Source of the DNA: Acrocarpospora macrocephala
Lineage (GTDB): Bacteria; Actinomycetota; Actinomycetes; Streptosporangiales; Streptosporangiaceae
DNA length: 64,000 nucleotides
Direction of reading: 5' to 3'
NCBI RefSeq assembly: GCF_009687865.1
Contig: NZ_BLAE01000033.1
Span: forward strand, 1 to 64,000
Shown here: piece after piece, positions 24,523 to 32,678 of the stretch
Layout of the letters: every line of letters starts with the position of its first letter
Position numbering within the stretch: position 1 is the first letter of the stretch
Notes under the pieces: generated by a model
What the model was told of the DNA's origin: nothing
Seen by the model: the letters and a program-made list of their open reading frames with translations, nothing else
Database searches by the model: none
Made by a program: the position numbers and the translations under genes

Positions 24523-25553
24523 GCCAGTTCGCGGCGGACCAGGGCGACCGCTTCGGTCATCGCCTGGAGTTTGGCGAAGGCGCGGGGGCGGGGCAGGTAT
24601 TTCATGCCGCAGTCGGGAGCGATCTGGAGCTGGTGCGGCGGGTGGTAGCGCAGGGCCTCGCGGATCCGGGCCGCGATGGACTCCGGGGACTCCACGTCCG
24701 GGGTGGACAGGTCGACGACGCCGAGGATGACGGTCTTGCCGGGGAGCTGCTTGAGGATGGACAGGTCGAGGCCGGGCTGGGCGGTTTCGATGGCGATCAG
24801 GCCAGCGGCGCAGTCGTTGAGTTCGGCGAGGAAGGAGTAGCCGGGGGGCCGCTCGTGGACGATCGCCGCGTAGCCGAAGCAGGTGTGCAGGGCGACCGGG
24901 CCAGGGAGGCCGTCGATGGCGCGGTTGATGGCTTCCACCGCGTACTCGCGGGCGGCTTCGGGGCGGGCCTGGAGATAGGGCTCGTCCAGTTGCACGATGT
25001 CGGCGCCCGCGGCGAACAGGTCGGCGACTTCGGCGCGGACGGCGTCGGCCAGGGCGAGCGCCAGGGAGCGGCGGTCGCCGTAGAAGTCGTCCTGGGCCTG
25101 CTGGGCCATGGTGAACGGGCCCGGTATGGTGATCTTGACCGGGTGGCCGGTGTTGCGGCGCAGGAACTCCAGGTCCCCGACCTCGACCGGGCGGGTGCGC
25201 TGGATCGGGCCGACCGCGCGGGGCACGGGGTTGGGGTGGCCGGTGCGGTCGATGGCGGTGCCGGGGTTCTCCACGTCCATGCCGTCCAGGGCGGTGGCGA
25301 AGCGGTTGGAGTAGCTCTCCCTGCGGATCTCGCCATCGGTGATGATCTCGATGCCCGCGCGTTCCATGTCGCGGATGGCGATGATCGTGGCGTCATCCTG
25401 CGCTTCGGCGAGGAACTCCTCGGGGATCCGCCAGATCTCCTTGGCCCGCACCCGGGGCGGCAGCCTGCTGCCGAGCATCTCCCGGTTGACCAGCCAGTCG
25501 GGCTGCGGGTAGCTGCCGACCACCGTCGTCACCAGAACACCGTCAATCACCAT
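24519..25553 (-). CDS. Short cobalamin-independent methionine-synthase-like (MetE C-domain) protein
   Basis: A 344-residue TIM-barrel protein that matches only the catalytic C-terminal half of MetE, which is about 750 residues. The N-terminus has TTVVGSYPQPDW, and the zinc ligands are present: His223 and Cys225 in LHTCFGY, and Cys315 in DCGMKYL, with a Glu near 256. VQLDEPYLQARPE is the substrate-binding loop. Short core-MetE proteins use donors other than methyltetrahydrofolate-polyglutamate, for example methylcobalamin-protein or other methylated thiols, so the reaction here is uncertain. ATG 25553 is the start; the frame beyond it is not coding. It is divergent from the small CxC protein gene. 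Confidence 0.82.
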   Translation of the reverse strand: MVIDGVLVTTVVGSYPQPDWLVNREMLGSRLPPRVRAKEIWRIPEEFLAEAQDDATIIAIRDMERAGIEIITDGEIRRESYSNRFATALDGMDVENPGTAIDRTGHPNPVPRAVGPIQRTRPVEVGDLEFLRRNTGHPVKITIPGPFTMAQQAQDDFYGDRRSLALALADAVRAEVADLFAAGADIVQLDEPYLQARPEAAREYAVEAINRAIDGLPGPVALHTCFGYAAIVHERPPGYSFLAELNDCAAGLIAIETAQPGLDLSILKQLPGKTVILGVVDLSTPDVESPESIAARIREALRYHPPHQLQIAPDCGMKYLPRPRAFAKLQAMTEAVALVRRELA

Positions 25554-25695
25554 GAGCGACCTCCTCCCCCGACCTTGCCCCGCCCAGCCGATCCCGGCAA
25601 GAGCACGCCGTGCCATGGCTCCGCCCGCCAGGGACAACCGATGGAACGAAAAGTCACGACAAGGGAGTAGTAGCAAGACATCAGGGGGATCGATC

Positions 25696-25872
25696 ATGGA
25701 TGTTGAGGTCAGAGGCCCGGCTCGGGAGGAGACGGCTGCCGCCGAGTCACCCGTGACCGAAGGGGCCAAGGGGAAGCTCTTCCACCGGCACGAGTGGCTG
25801 GAGATCGAGCGGATCGGGAACGTCGTCACCAGCCAGTGCCTGTGCGGCAAAAGCAAGACCCGCGTCAAGTAG
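25696..25872 (+). CDS. Small protein with HxH...CxC putative metal site
   Basis: A 58-residue protein. The first half is Glu/Ala/Pro-rich and likely disordered; the second half (FHRHEWLEIERIGN, then VVTSQCLCGKSKTRVK) holds HxH and CxC pairs that could form a zinc knuckle. ATG 25696 has an AGGGGGA site. It is the last gene before the protease/NTPase system and ends 39 bp before the palindromic operator, so it is not in the same transcript start but might be functionally linked. I do not recognise a named family. Confidence 0.6.
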   Translation: MDVEVRGPAREETAAAESPVTEGAKGKLFHRHEWLEIERIGNVVTSQCLCGKSKTRVK

Positions 25873-25910
25873 GTCTGGACGGCTTCGAATTCCGATCCCG
25901 GGGTAAGGGA

Positions 25911-25966
25911 CTAGGGGTTTCCCTAGGCCGGATCCGGATCCGGCCGCACTCCCCCGCGCTTAACGT
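25911..25966 (+). promoter_or_regulatory. Promoter A of the protease/NTPase system (palindrome plus -10)
   Basis: Palindrome CTAGGG-GTTT-CCCTAG at 25911-25926, then exactly 34 bp, then TAACGT at 25961-25966 as a -10 element. The expected start point is near 25973 and the S8 peptidase ATG is at 25994. No good -35 is visible, so an activator bound at about -54 is likely. The same layout recurs at 29651-29706. Confidence 0.75.
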
Positions 25967-25993
25967 GGACCGCCACGAGCGGGGAGGTGGGCA

Positions 25994-27529
25994 ATGAGCA
26001 TGCCGGGCGATCCGGGCGGGGGCGGGCCGGAGATCCCCCGCGAGTACGGCGCGACGTCCGACGGAACCTCGCCGCGGGAACACGTCCCGGCCGCGCCCGA
26101 CCTGGTGGCCGACTCGATCATCTCGCGCCCGCTGATGGAGCGCATGGCGGTGGCGGAAGGCCGCCAGCTGGGTGTGGTGATCGAGCTGCGCACCTCCCAT
26201 CCGGGCGGCGTGCGCGGGGCGTACGAGCAGGTCAACGCGCTGGTCCGGGAAGTGGCCGGAACCGAGACGCGGCAGGTCGGGTCGTATCTGGCGGTGGCGC
26301 TGACCGCCGACGAGATCCGCGACCTGGTCGACCGGGACATGGCGAAGGGCCGCAGCCGCGCCGACGCGTCCACGCCGGGCGCGCCCCGCTGGTCGATCCA
26401 CCGGCTGTGGCCCAACTTCGAGGTCACCCCGCTCACCCACCGCAGCGTGATCACCACCAAGTGCGCCGCCGCGCACCGCACCTTCGAGGCCTCCGGCGAG
26501 GGCATCGTGTGGGCGGTGCTGGACTCGGGCATCGCCCCGCACGCCCATTTCGACCTGCATCGCAACCTGGAGGAGCTGCCCGGCATCCGGCATCGCAGCT
26601 TCGTGCCCGGCAAGACCCACGCCGAGGCCCTGCTCGACGAGCACGGCCACGGCACCCACGTGGCCGGCATCCTGGCGGGCGAGTCGATCAGCAAGGCCGC
26701 GCCGCTCATCGCCGCCGCCTGGTACCAGGACGAGCGCAACGCCATGACCGGGCAGCTGGACGTGCGCCGGCTGGAGGTCGAGTCGTTCCGCGGCATGGCG
26801 CCCCGCTGCCGCCTGCTGTCCTGCAAGGTGCTCCGCGACGACGGCACCGGCGACGTCACGGCCGTGCTGGCGGCCCTGCAGTACATCAACGACCTGAACG
26901 CGGGCGGGCGCGAGCTCAAGGTGCACGGCGTCAACCTGTCGGTCGGCTACCCGTTCGACCCCAGCTGGTTCGGGGCCGGGCTCAGCCCCGTCTGCCGCGA
27001 GGTCGACCTGCTGGTCCGCAGCGGCGTCGTCGTGGTGGTCGCGGCCGGGAACACCGGTTACGGCTTCGCCCAGGACACCGGCAGCAGGGCCGTACGGCTC
27101 GGCCTGGACATGACCATCAACGACCCCGGCAACTCCGACCTGGCGATCACGGTCGGGTCCACCTCGAACAGCCCGCACGTCAGCGGGGTGTCGTATTTCT
27201 CGTCGAAGGGCCCCACCGGGGACGGGCGGCCCAAGCCCGACCTGGTCGCGCCCGGCGAGCGCATCGTCAGCGCCGGTTCCGGCGCCCTGCTGCGGCGGGC
27301 CACCGACACCGTGAAGGACGCCATGTTCGTCGAGGACTCGGGCACGTCGATGGCCGCGCCGCACGTGTCCGGGGTGATCGCGGGCTTCCTGTCGGTGCAC
27401 CGCGAGTTCATCGGCCGTCCCCGGGAGGTCAAGGAGACGCTGATGCGCTCGGCCATCGACCTGGGCCGGGACAGGTCCTTCCAGGGCGCCGGGCTCGTCG
27501 ACGCCATGCGCGCCATCCAGCTGGTCTGA
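25994..27529 (+). CDS. Cytoplasmic subtilisin-like serine protease (S8)
   Basis: A 511-residue subtilase without a signal peptide or transmembrane segment, so probably intracellular. The triad is complete: Asp in AVLDSGIAPHAHF (about residue 175), His in HGHGTHVAG (about 219) and Ser in SGTSMAAPH (about 450); the oxyanion Asn is in VVAAGNTG. The first 160 residues (including MERMAVAEGRQLGVVIELRT and GSYLAVALTADEIRDLV) form an N-terminal domain that may act as an inhibitory propeptide or sensor. It is first in a two-gene operon with an alpha/beta hydrolase under promoter A. The shared promoter with the trypsin/STAND operon suggests it is an effector or processing enzyme of that system. Confidence 0.88.
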   Translation: MSMPGDPGGGGPEIPREYGATSDGTSPREHVPAAPDLVADSIISRPLMERMAVAEGRQLGVVIELRTSHPGGVRGAYEQVNALVREVAGTETRQVGSYLAVALTADEIRDLVDRDMAKGRSRADASTPGAPRWSIHRLWPNFEVTPLTHRSVITTKCAAAHRTFEASGEGIVWAVLDSGIAPHAHFDLHRNLEELPGIRHRSFVPGKTHAEALLDEHGHGTHVAGILAGESISKAAPLIAAAWYQDERNAMTGQLDVRRLEVESFRGMAPRCRLLSCKVLRDDGTGDVTAVLAALQYINDLNAGGRELKVHGVNLSVGYPFDPSWFGAGLSPVCREVDLLVRSGVVVVVAAGNTGYGFAQDTGSRAVRLGLDMTINDPGNSDLAITVGSTSNSPHVSGVSYFSSKGPTGDGRPKPDLVAPGERIVSAGSGALLRRATDTVKDAMFVEDSGTSMAAPHVSGVIAGFLSVHREFIGRPREVKETLMRSAIDLGRDRSFQGAGLVDAMRAIQLV

Positions 27530-27542
27530 AAGGGAGACTCCG

Positions 27543-28775
27543 GTGCGATTCCCGTACGCGAAGGTGCAGTTCCGCTCCACCGGCGAGCCGCACGACCCGG
27601 CCGAGCGGCAGCGGGCGCTGGACCTGGTCCGGGCGCCCGGCGTGACCGACATCCTGGTGCTGTCGCACGGCTGGAACAACGACATGGCGGCGGCCGAGGC
27701 GCTGTACCAGGACCTGGCCGCCAGCCTGGACAGCGTGCGCCGCCCCGGCGGGATGAACCTCGCCGTGATCGGCGTGCTCTGGCCCTCGATCCGGTGGGCC
27801 GAGCCGGGGCAGCTGGCGGGCGGCGGCCTCGGGGTGGACGACGGCGCGGCCCAGCTCAGGCGGGAGATCCAGGAGACGGTCCCCGACCCGGAGCTGGCGG
27901 CGGCCCTGGACGCGCTCGTCGGCGACCTGGACTCCGCCGCCGCGCAGGCCCGGTTCCTCGGCCTGCTGCGCGGCTCGCTGCCCGCCGTGGCGCCGGGCGA
28001 CGAGGAGCCGCCGCCCTCGCTCCTCACGGTGGGCGACGCCGGGACGGCGTTCTCGCTGGCCGGAGAACCGCTGCCGCTCGCGCTGCTGCCGGAGGCCCCG
28101 GGCGGGGCGGGCTCGATCGGCGGCGGGCTGGCGTCGTTCAGCGACGTCTTCCGGGCCGGGCGGCTGCTGCTCAACACGACGACGTACTTCACGATGAAGG
28201 AGCGCGCGGGAACGGTGGGGTCGACGGGGGTGGCCCGGCTGCTGAACGACCTGGCGACCGTGGCGCCCAACGTGCGGCGGCATCTGGCCGGGCATTCCTT
28301 CGGCGCCCGTCTGGTGACGGCGGCGGCACGACGGCACGCGCCATTGCACTCCATCTCGCTGCTGCAGGGCGCTTTCAGCCACTACGCGCTGTCCACCGAC
28401 TACGACGGCGACAAGGACGGCTTCTTCCAGGGTGTCCTGTCCCCCGGCCGCCTGACCGGGCCCATGCTGATCACCCACACGGCCAACGATCTGGCCGTGG
28501 GCATCGCGTACGCGGTCATCTCCCGCCTGGCCCGGCAGAACGCCTCGGCCGTCGGCGGCCCGGACGACACCTACGGCGGCCTGGGCCGCAACGGCGCCCT
28601 GCGCACCCCGCAGGTGACCGCGCCCCCTGACTCTCTCCTCGACGCCGACGCGACGTACGCCTTCCGCCCGGGAAAGGTCTACAACCTCCAGTCCGACACC
28701 TTCATCAAGAGCCACGGCACGGTCACCGGCCGCGAGGTCGCCAACGCCATGATCCAGGCCATGACTGTCAGGTGA
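27543..28775 (+). CDS. Intracellular alpha/beta hydrolase (lipase-like)
   Basis: A 410-residue alpha/beta hydrolase without signal peptide. Visible elements: oxyanion loop LVLSHGWNND near residue 40, nucleophile elbow AGHSFGARLV near 247, acid Asp in LITHTANDLAVG, and a likely catalytic His in IKSHGTVTG near the C-terminus. A large insert (about residues 85-215) with SLLTVGDAGTAF probably forms the lid. GTG 27543 follows GGGAGA by 5-7 nt and lies 13 nt after the protease stop, so the two are co-translated from promoter A. Substrate unknown; a membrane lipid is one possibility given the cluster's conflict-like make-up. Confidence 0.82.
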   Translation: MRFPYAKVQFRSTGEPHDPAERQRALDLVRAPGVTDILVLSHGWNNDMAAAEALYQDLAASLDSVRRPGGMNLAVIGVLWPSIRWAEPGQLAGGGLGVDDGAAQLRREIQETVPDPELAAALDALVGDLDSAAAQARFLGLLRGSLPAVAPGDEEPPPSLLTVGDAGTAFSLAGEPLPLALLPEAPGGAGSIGGGLASFSDVFRAGRLLLNTTTYFTMKERAGTVGSTGVARLLNDLATVAPNVRRHLAGHSFGARLVTAAARRHAPLHSISLLQGAFSHYALSTDYDGDKDGFFQGVLSPGRLTGPMLITHTANDLAVGIAYAVISRLARQNASAVGGPDDTYGGLGRNGALRTPQVTAPPDSLLDADATYAFRPGKVYNLQSDTFIKSHGTVTGREVANAMIQAMTVR

Positions 28776-28905
28776 AATATTCAGCGCTTCGCCGTCCTGA
28801 ACTGAGCGAACAGCCGCCTCCACACCAGGGATTTTGACGGCTGGCGGGCTAGACCGGACGATCCCGGCAGATGGGAACAGGCCGTTCCCGATCAGAGAGG
28901 ACATC

Positions 28906-29622
28906 ATGCGAAACGTCCTTCGGGCGGGCGCCGGGGCCGCCCTGGCCGCCCTCGTGTTCGCGTTCGGCTCCGCCGCCGCCGTGGCGGCGGTGGATACCTC
29001 GCCGCCGTCGAAACCGACCGGGCTGCGCGACAACTGCCTCGCCGACTACCCGGGTACGGCCTTCTGCTGGACCCCGTCCACCGACGACGTCGGCGTCACC
29101 GGCTATGACGTGTTCCGGCAGATGCCGGCCGGCTTCGTCAAGGTGGGCACGGCGCCCGCGACCCAGCTGCCGATGTTCGCCGAATCCGGGCTGGTCACCG
29201 GGCAGACGTACGTCTACCGGGTGCAGGCCAAGGACGCGGCCGGGAACCTGAGCGTCGTGTCCGACCCGGTCTCGGTGATCGCCCGGCAGGGCCTCCCCGT
29301 GCCCCCGTCCTGCCGGGTGGAGTACCTGACCAACACCTACAACAGCACCGGCTTCTTCACCCAGATCAAGATCTTCAACACCGGGTCGATCGCCGTCAAC
29401 TCCTGGACTCTCGCCTTCACCTTCCCCCACCCGGGGCAGCAGATCACCAACCCGTTCGGCGCCACCTGGACCCAGACCGGCGCCAATGTGACCGCCAGGA
29501 ACCTCCCGTGGAACGCGGTCATCCCCCCGGGCGGCAACGTCCAGATCGGCACCAACGGCACGCACACCAACGCCAACCCGGTGCCCGCCCAGTTCAGGGT
29601 CAACGGAGTGCTCTGCTCCTGA
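28906..29622 (+). CDS. Secreted FN3-CBM2 protein without catalytic domain
   Basis: A 238-residue exported protein: signal peptide 1-28, one fibronectin type III module (residues about 30-130; PPSKPTGLRDNC, TGYDVFRQM, YVYRVQAKDAAGNLS) and a C-terminal CBM2 (CRVEYLTNTYNSTGF to VNGVLCS, with a Cys pair at the two ends). No enzyme domain is present, so it can bind cellulose, xylan or chitin but not cut it. It sits between the two operons of the protease/NTPase system but does not share their operator, and its export makes a direct role in that system unlikely. ATG 28906 follows a GAGAGGA site. Confidence 0.85.
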   Translation: MRNVLRAGAGAALAALVFAFGSAAAVAAVDTSPPSKPTGLRDNCLADYPGTAFCWTPSTDDVGVTGYDVFRQMPAGFVKVGTAPATQLPMFAESGLVTGQTYVYRVQAKDAAGNLSVVSDPVSVIARQGLPVPPSCRVEYLTNTYNSTGFFTQIKIFNTGSIAVNSWTLAFTFPHPGQQITNPFGATWTQTGANVTARNLPWNAVIPPGGNVQIGTNGTHTNANPVPAQFRVNGVLCS

Positions 29623-29644
29623 GCCCACGATCCGGCGCCTCCCG

Positions 29645-29672
29645 TTAGCCCTAGGGATTCCCCTAGGGCTAA
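29645..29672. promoter_or_regulatory. Extended 12-bp inverted repeat around operator B
   Basis: TTAGCCCTAGGG (29645-29656) and CCCTAGGGCTAA (29661-29672) are exact inverted repeats with a 4-bp spacer, containing the 16-bp operator. It could also act as the transcription terminator of the upstream CBM2 gene, 23 bp after its stop codon. Confidence 0.6.
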
Positions 29673-29706
29673 CCCTGGGGGCAATTCGCGCGCGGGAATC
29701 TAACCT
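29651..29706 (+). promoter_or_regulatory. Promoter B of the protease/NTPase system (palindrome plus -10)
   Basis: Palindrome CTAGGG-ATTC-CCCTAG at 29651-29666, exactly 34 bp, then TAACCT at 29701-29706. This repeats the plan of promoter A (same arms, same 4-bp spacer, same 34-bp distance). The sequence between is not conserved, so the shared parts are under selection. It drives the four-gene operon starting at ATG 29731. Confidence 0.78.
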
Positions 29707-29730
29707 GACCGTGAATACGCCGGAGGAACG

Positions 29731-30735
29731 ATGGACTACTACAGCCAGCTGGTCACCGATCCCGATCTCCGCGCCGAGTTGCTCGACCGGTTCGACGAAC
29801 TCGCCGGCGCCGCCGCCGCGAAGGGCGGGCTCGAAGGGCTGGAGCGCCTGGAACCGCCCACCGTGGACGAGGCCGCGCGGGCGGTGGAGAGCATGACCGA
29901 GGGCACCTGGGTCCGGGACGACAGCGCCCTGGAGGCCATCATCCTGGCCTTCACCCGCCCGGTTTATCTGGTCCAGGACTCCACCTACACCTCCTCCGCT
30001 AGCGACTTCCCGGACAGCGTCGAGATCGCGAACCGCCTCGATAGCGCCCGCCCCGCGCTGGAACGTGCCATCCCCAGCGCCGGACGGGTCGATCTCCGCA
30101 ACCACCGCCTCCAGTGGGCGGGCACCGCGTGGATGGTGCGCGAGGACATCGCCGTCACCAACCGGCACGTGGCCGAGGTGTTCGCCCGCCAGAACGGCGA
30201 CGCGTTCGTGTTCCGCACGCATTTCGACGGCTCGATGACCAGGGCCACGCTGGACTGGCGCCGGGAGTACCAGCGACCGGCCGAGTCCCGCTTCCGGGTC
30301 GAGGAGGTGCTCTGGATCGAGCCGGACGGCTCCGCCGACGTGGCCCTGCTGCGCGTGTCCGCCACGGGCGAGGAAGGCGAGGCCCAGCCGCCGGTCATCG
30401 ACCTGATGACCGAGCAGGAGATCGCGGCGACGACCGCGGTGGCGGTGATCGGCTACCCCGCGCGCGACAGCCGGAACAGCGCGGACGACCAGCGGCGCCT
30501 CTTCGGCGACGTCTACGGCGTGAAACGCCTGGCCCCGGGCCAGATCACCACGGTGTCGGCGGACGGCCTGCTCCAGCACGACGCCACCACCCTCGGCGGC
30601 AACTCGGGCTCGGTCCTCATCGGCCTGGAGACGGGCAAGGCCGCCGCCCTGCACTTCGCGGGCCTGGAACATGTCGCCAACTATGCCGTGCAGGCGCACG
30701 TCATAGAGCGAATCATCCGGGAGCGGGCACGATGA
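29731..30735 (+). CDS. Cytoplasmic trypsin-like serine protease
   Basis: A 334-residue chymotrypsin-fold (S1/trypsin-like) peptidase without signal peptide. Triad: His in AVTNRHVAEVF (about residue 145), Asp in GSADVALLRV (about 202) and Ser in TTLGGNSGSVL (about 291). The N-terminal 115 residues are helical and acidic and match no domain I can name. It starts after a GGAGGAA site and overlaps the next gene by ATGA. It is first of four genes under promoter B. The lack of export and the pairing with NTPases argue for a regulated protease acting on cellular targets rather than nutrition. Confidence 0.87.
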   Translation: MDYYSQLVTDPDLRAELLDRFDELAGAAAAKGGLEGLERLEPPTVDEAARAVESMTEGTWVRDDSALEAIILAFTRPVYLVQDSTYTSSASDFPDSVEIANRLDSARPALERAIPSAGRVDLRNHRLQWAGTAWMVREDIAVTNRHVAEVFARQNGDAFVFRTHFDGSMTRATLDWRREYQRPAESRFRVEEVLWIEPDGSADVALLRVSATGEEGEAQPPVIDLMTEQEIAATTAVAVIGYPARDSRNSADDQRRLFGDVYGVKRLAPGQITTVSADGLLQHDATTLGGNSGSVLIGLETGKAAALHFAGLEHVANYAVQAHVIERIIRERAR

Positions 30736-32678
30736 GCTCGTGGTGGGAGGATCCCGGCACCGACTGGGGCACGGGCCGCCCCGGCCGCGTCGCCGACGTG
30801 CTCTCCCGCGCGTACGAGACGCCGCAGGCCATCCGCCCGCTGATCGAGCGCACCGGCCTGGAATGGCGGGCGGAGTACGCCGACGCCGCCGCCCGCACCA
30901 CCTGGATCATGATCCTGGCGCGGGCCGCGACCTCGGCCAGCGTGCTCGATCTGATGGCCGAGGTGCTCCAGGACCCCTCGTCCGAGACCTCCCACCACCC
31001 GCTGGAGATCCTCCTCGGCCCGGAACAACTCCGCGCCGTCCAGGGCAGGCGCGTGCTCTGGTACGGCGCCTCGATCACGCTGCTGGAATCCACGGCGGAG
31101 CCGCCCGACCCGGGCGACCGGCCGCTGGACGCGCTTGAGGCGATCACCTCCAGCGCCGCCGGTCTCAGCGACCCGCAGGCGTACATGCGGGCGATGAACG
31201 ACGCGGTGCGCCGCCTCGCCATGATCCAGGTGGGCGGCCGCCCGCGCGGCACCGGCGTGCTGGTCGGCCCCGACCTGCTCATCACCGCGGCGCACGTATT
31301 CGACCCGCGCGAGCTGCCGCCCCCGGGCCTCCAGGACGTGGACGCGGTCTTCGACTTCTTCGCCACCCCCCGCCGCAGCCCGGCCGAGACCGGCACGAAG
31401 GTGGCCGTCACCGAGTTCATCTGCGGCAGCCTGCCCACCCCGGGCGAGCTCGCCGGCAGCCGCGACTTCCGCGCGCCGCCGGACCGGCTCGACTTCGCCC
31501 TGGTCAGGCTGGCCGCCCCGGTCCCCGCCCCGGACGGATCCGCGCGCGGCCACTACCCCCTCAGCGACACCCAGTACGACTTCGCGGCCCAGGCCCCCCT
31601 GTGGGTGTTCCAGCACCCCCTGGGCGAGTTCCAGAAGTACTCCAAGATCTCAACGCCCACCAGGAACGCGGCCGGGACCCGCGTCCGCTACCGGTGCAAC
31701 ACCATGAACGGCTCCTCGGGCGGCCCGGTGATCGACGAACGCGGCACCCTGGTGGCCCTGCACCACTACTCCCCCGGCGACATCAACCAGGGCGTGCCGA
31801 TCTCGGCCATCGCCGCGATGGTGCGCTCCGGTCCGCACGCCGCGCTCCTGAACGCCGGCGCCGCCCCGCCCGCCCGGGCTCGCGCCGCCGACCCCTTCAG
31901 CGTCAGGGAACTCCTCGGCCGCCCGTTCGTGCACCGCGAGAACCTCCGCAGGTACGTCAGCGAGATGGCCGCCCCGACCGGAGGCAGGACCCTGGTGATC
32001 ACCGGTGCCCGGGGCAGCGGAATCACCTACTCCTACAGCCTGCTGGCCCACGTCGCCAGCCGATCCACGATCACGGAAAGCCTCCGCCAGGCCGCGCCCG
32101 CCGGGCTCGTCGCCTTCACGGTGAACCTGCGCCACTACGTCAACGTCCCGGTGGCCGAGCGCAGGCTGCGGATCATCGGCGACATCTGCGTGAACCTGGG
32201 CCTGACCGGCCCCCACGAGCCGATCGCGCAGGAGGCCCGCAACACCACCACGTTCAAACACTGGCTGCACAGCCGCCTGCGCCACTCCGACAAGCAGTGG
32301 TGGCTGTTCTTCGACAGCCTCGACGACGCGGTCGCGGCCGGGCAGGGCGGGGTCAACGAGCTGATCCACGCGATCATCGACCTGGCCCAGGATCCGCAGA
32401 TCCCGCTGCGGGTCGCGCTCGGCGGCCGGGACGCCGACAGGTTCGCCGACGGCGCCGACGCCTGGCCGCAGCGGGACACCGTCTCCGGGCTCAACGCCGC
32501 CGACGTCGAACGCTGGCTCCGCGCCCGGGCCGAGGACGAGGGCCACCACCTGGACGACGCCCGGCTGTCGGCCGAGCTCGCCTCGCTGTTCCCCGACGGC
32601 CAGCCGCCGCCGCTGCCCGCCCAGCTGGCGCCGCGCCTGCCGGCGGTGCTGGTCAGCCTGCTGGAAGGCGGCCGATGA
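30732..32678 (+). CDS. EAD1-like / trypsin-like protease / P-loop NTPase fusion
   Basis: A 648-residue three-part protein. Residues about 18-95 (VADVLSRAYETPQAIRPLIE, RTGLEWRAEYADAA, LARAATSASVLDLMAEVLQD) have the helical pattern of effector-associated domain 1 (EAD1). Residues about 160-380 are a trypsin-like protease: His in LLITAAHVFD, Asp in LDFALVRL and Ser in NGSSGGPV. Residues about 400-645 are an NTPase with Walker A GARGSGIT (about 424) and Walker B WWLFFDSLDD (about 525). There is no signal peptide. The fusion of adaptor, protease and NTPase is what is described for NTP-dependent bacterial conflict systems. The EAD1 call is by eye and should be checked by profile search. Confidence 0.8.
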   Translation: MSSWWEDPGTDWGTGRPGRVADVLSRAYETPQAIRPLIERTGLEWRAEYADAAARTTWIMILARAATSASVLDLMAEVLQDPSSETSHHPLEILLGPEQLRAVQGRRVLWYGASITLLESTAEPPDPGDRPLDALEAITSSAAGLSDPQAYMRAMNDAVRRLAMIQVGGRPRGTGVLVGPDLLITAAHVFDPRELPPPGLQDVDAVFDFFATPRRSPAETGTKVAVTEFICGSLPTPGELAGSRDFRAPPDRLDFALVRLAAPVPAPDGSARGHYPLSDTQYDFAAQAPLWVFQHPLGEFQKYSKISTPTRNAAGTRVRYRCNTMNGSSGGPVIDERGTLVALHHYSPGDINQGVPISAIAAMVRSGPHAALLNAGAAPPARARAADPFSVRELLGRPFVHRENLRRYVSEMAAPTGGRTLVITGARGSGITYSYSLLAHVASRSTITESLRQAAPAGLVAFTVNLRHYVNVPVAERRLRIIGDICVNLGLTGPHEPIAQEARNTTTFKHWLHSRLRHSDKQWWLFFDSLDDAVAAGQGGVNELIHAIIDLAQDPQIPLRVALGGRDADRFADGADAWPQRDTVSGLNAADVERWLRARAEDEGHHLDDARLSAELASLFPDGQPPPLPAQLAPRLPAVLVSLLEGGR

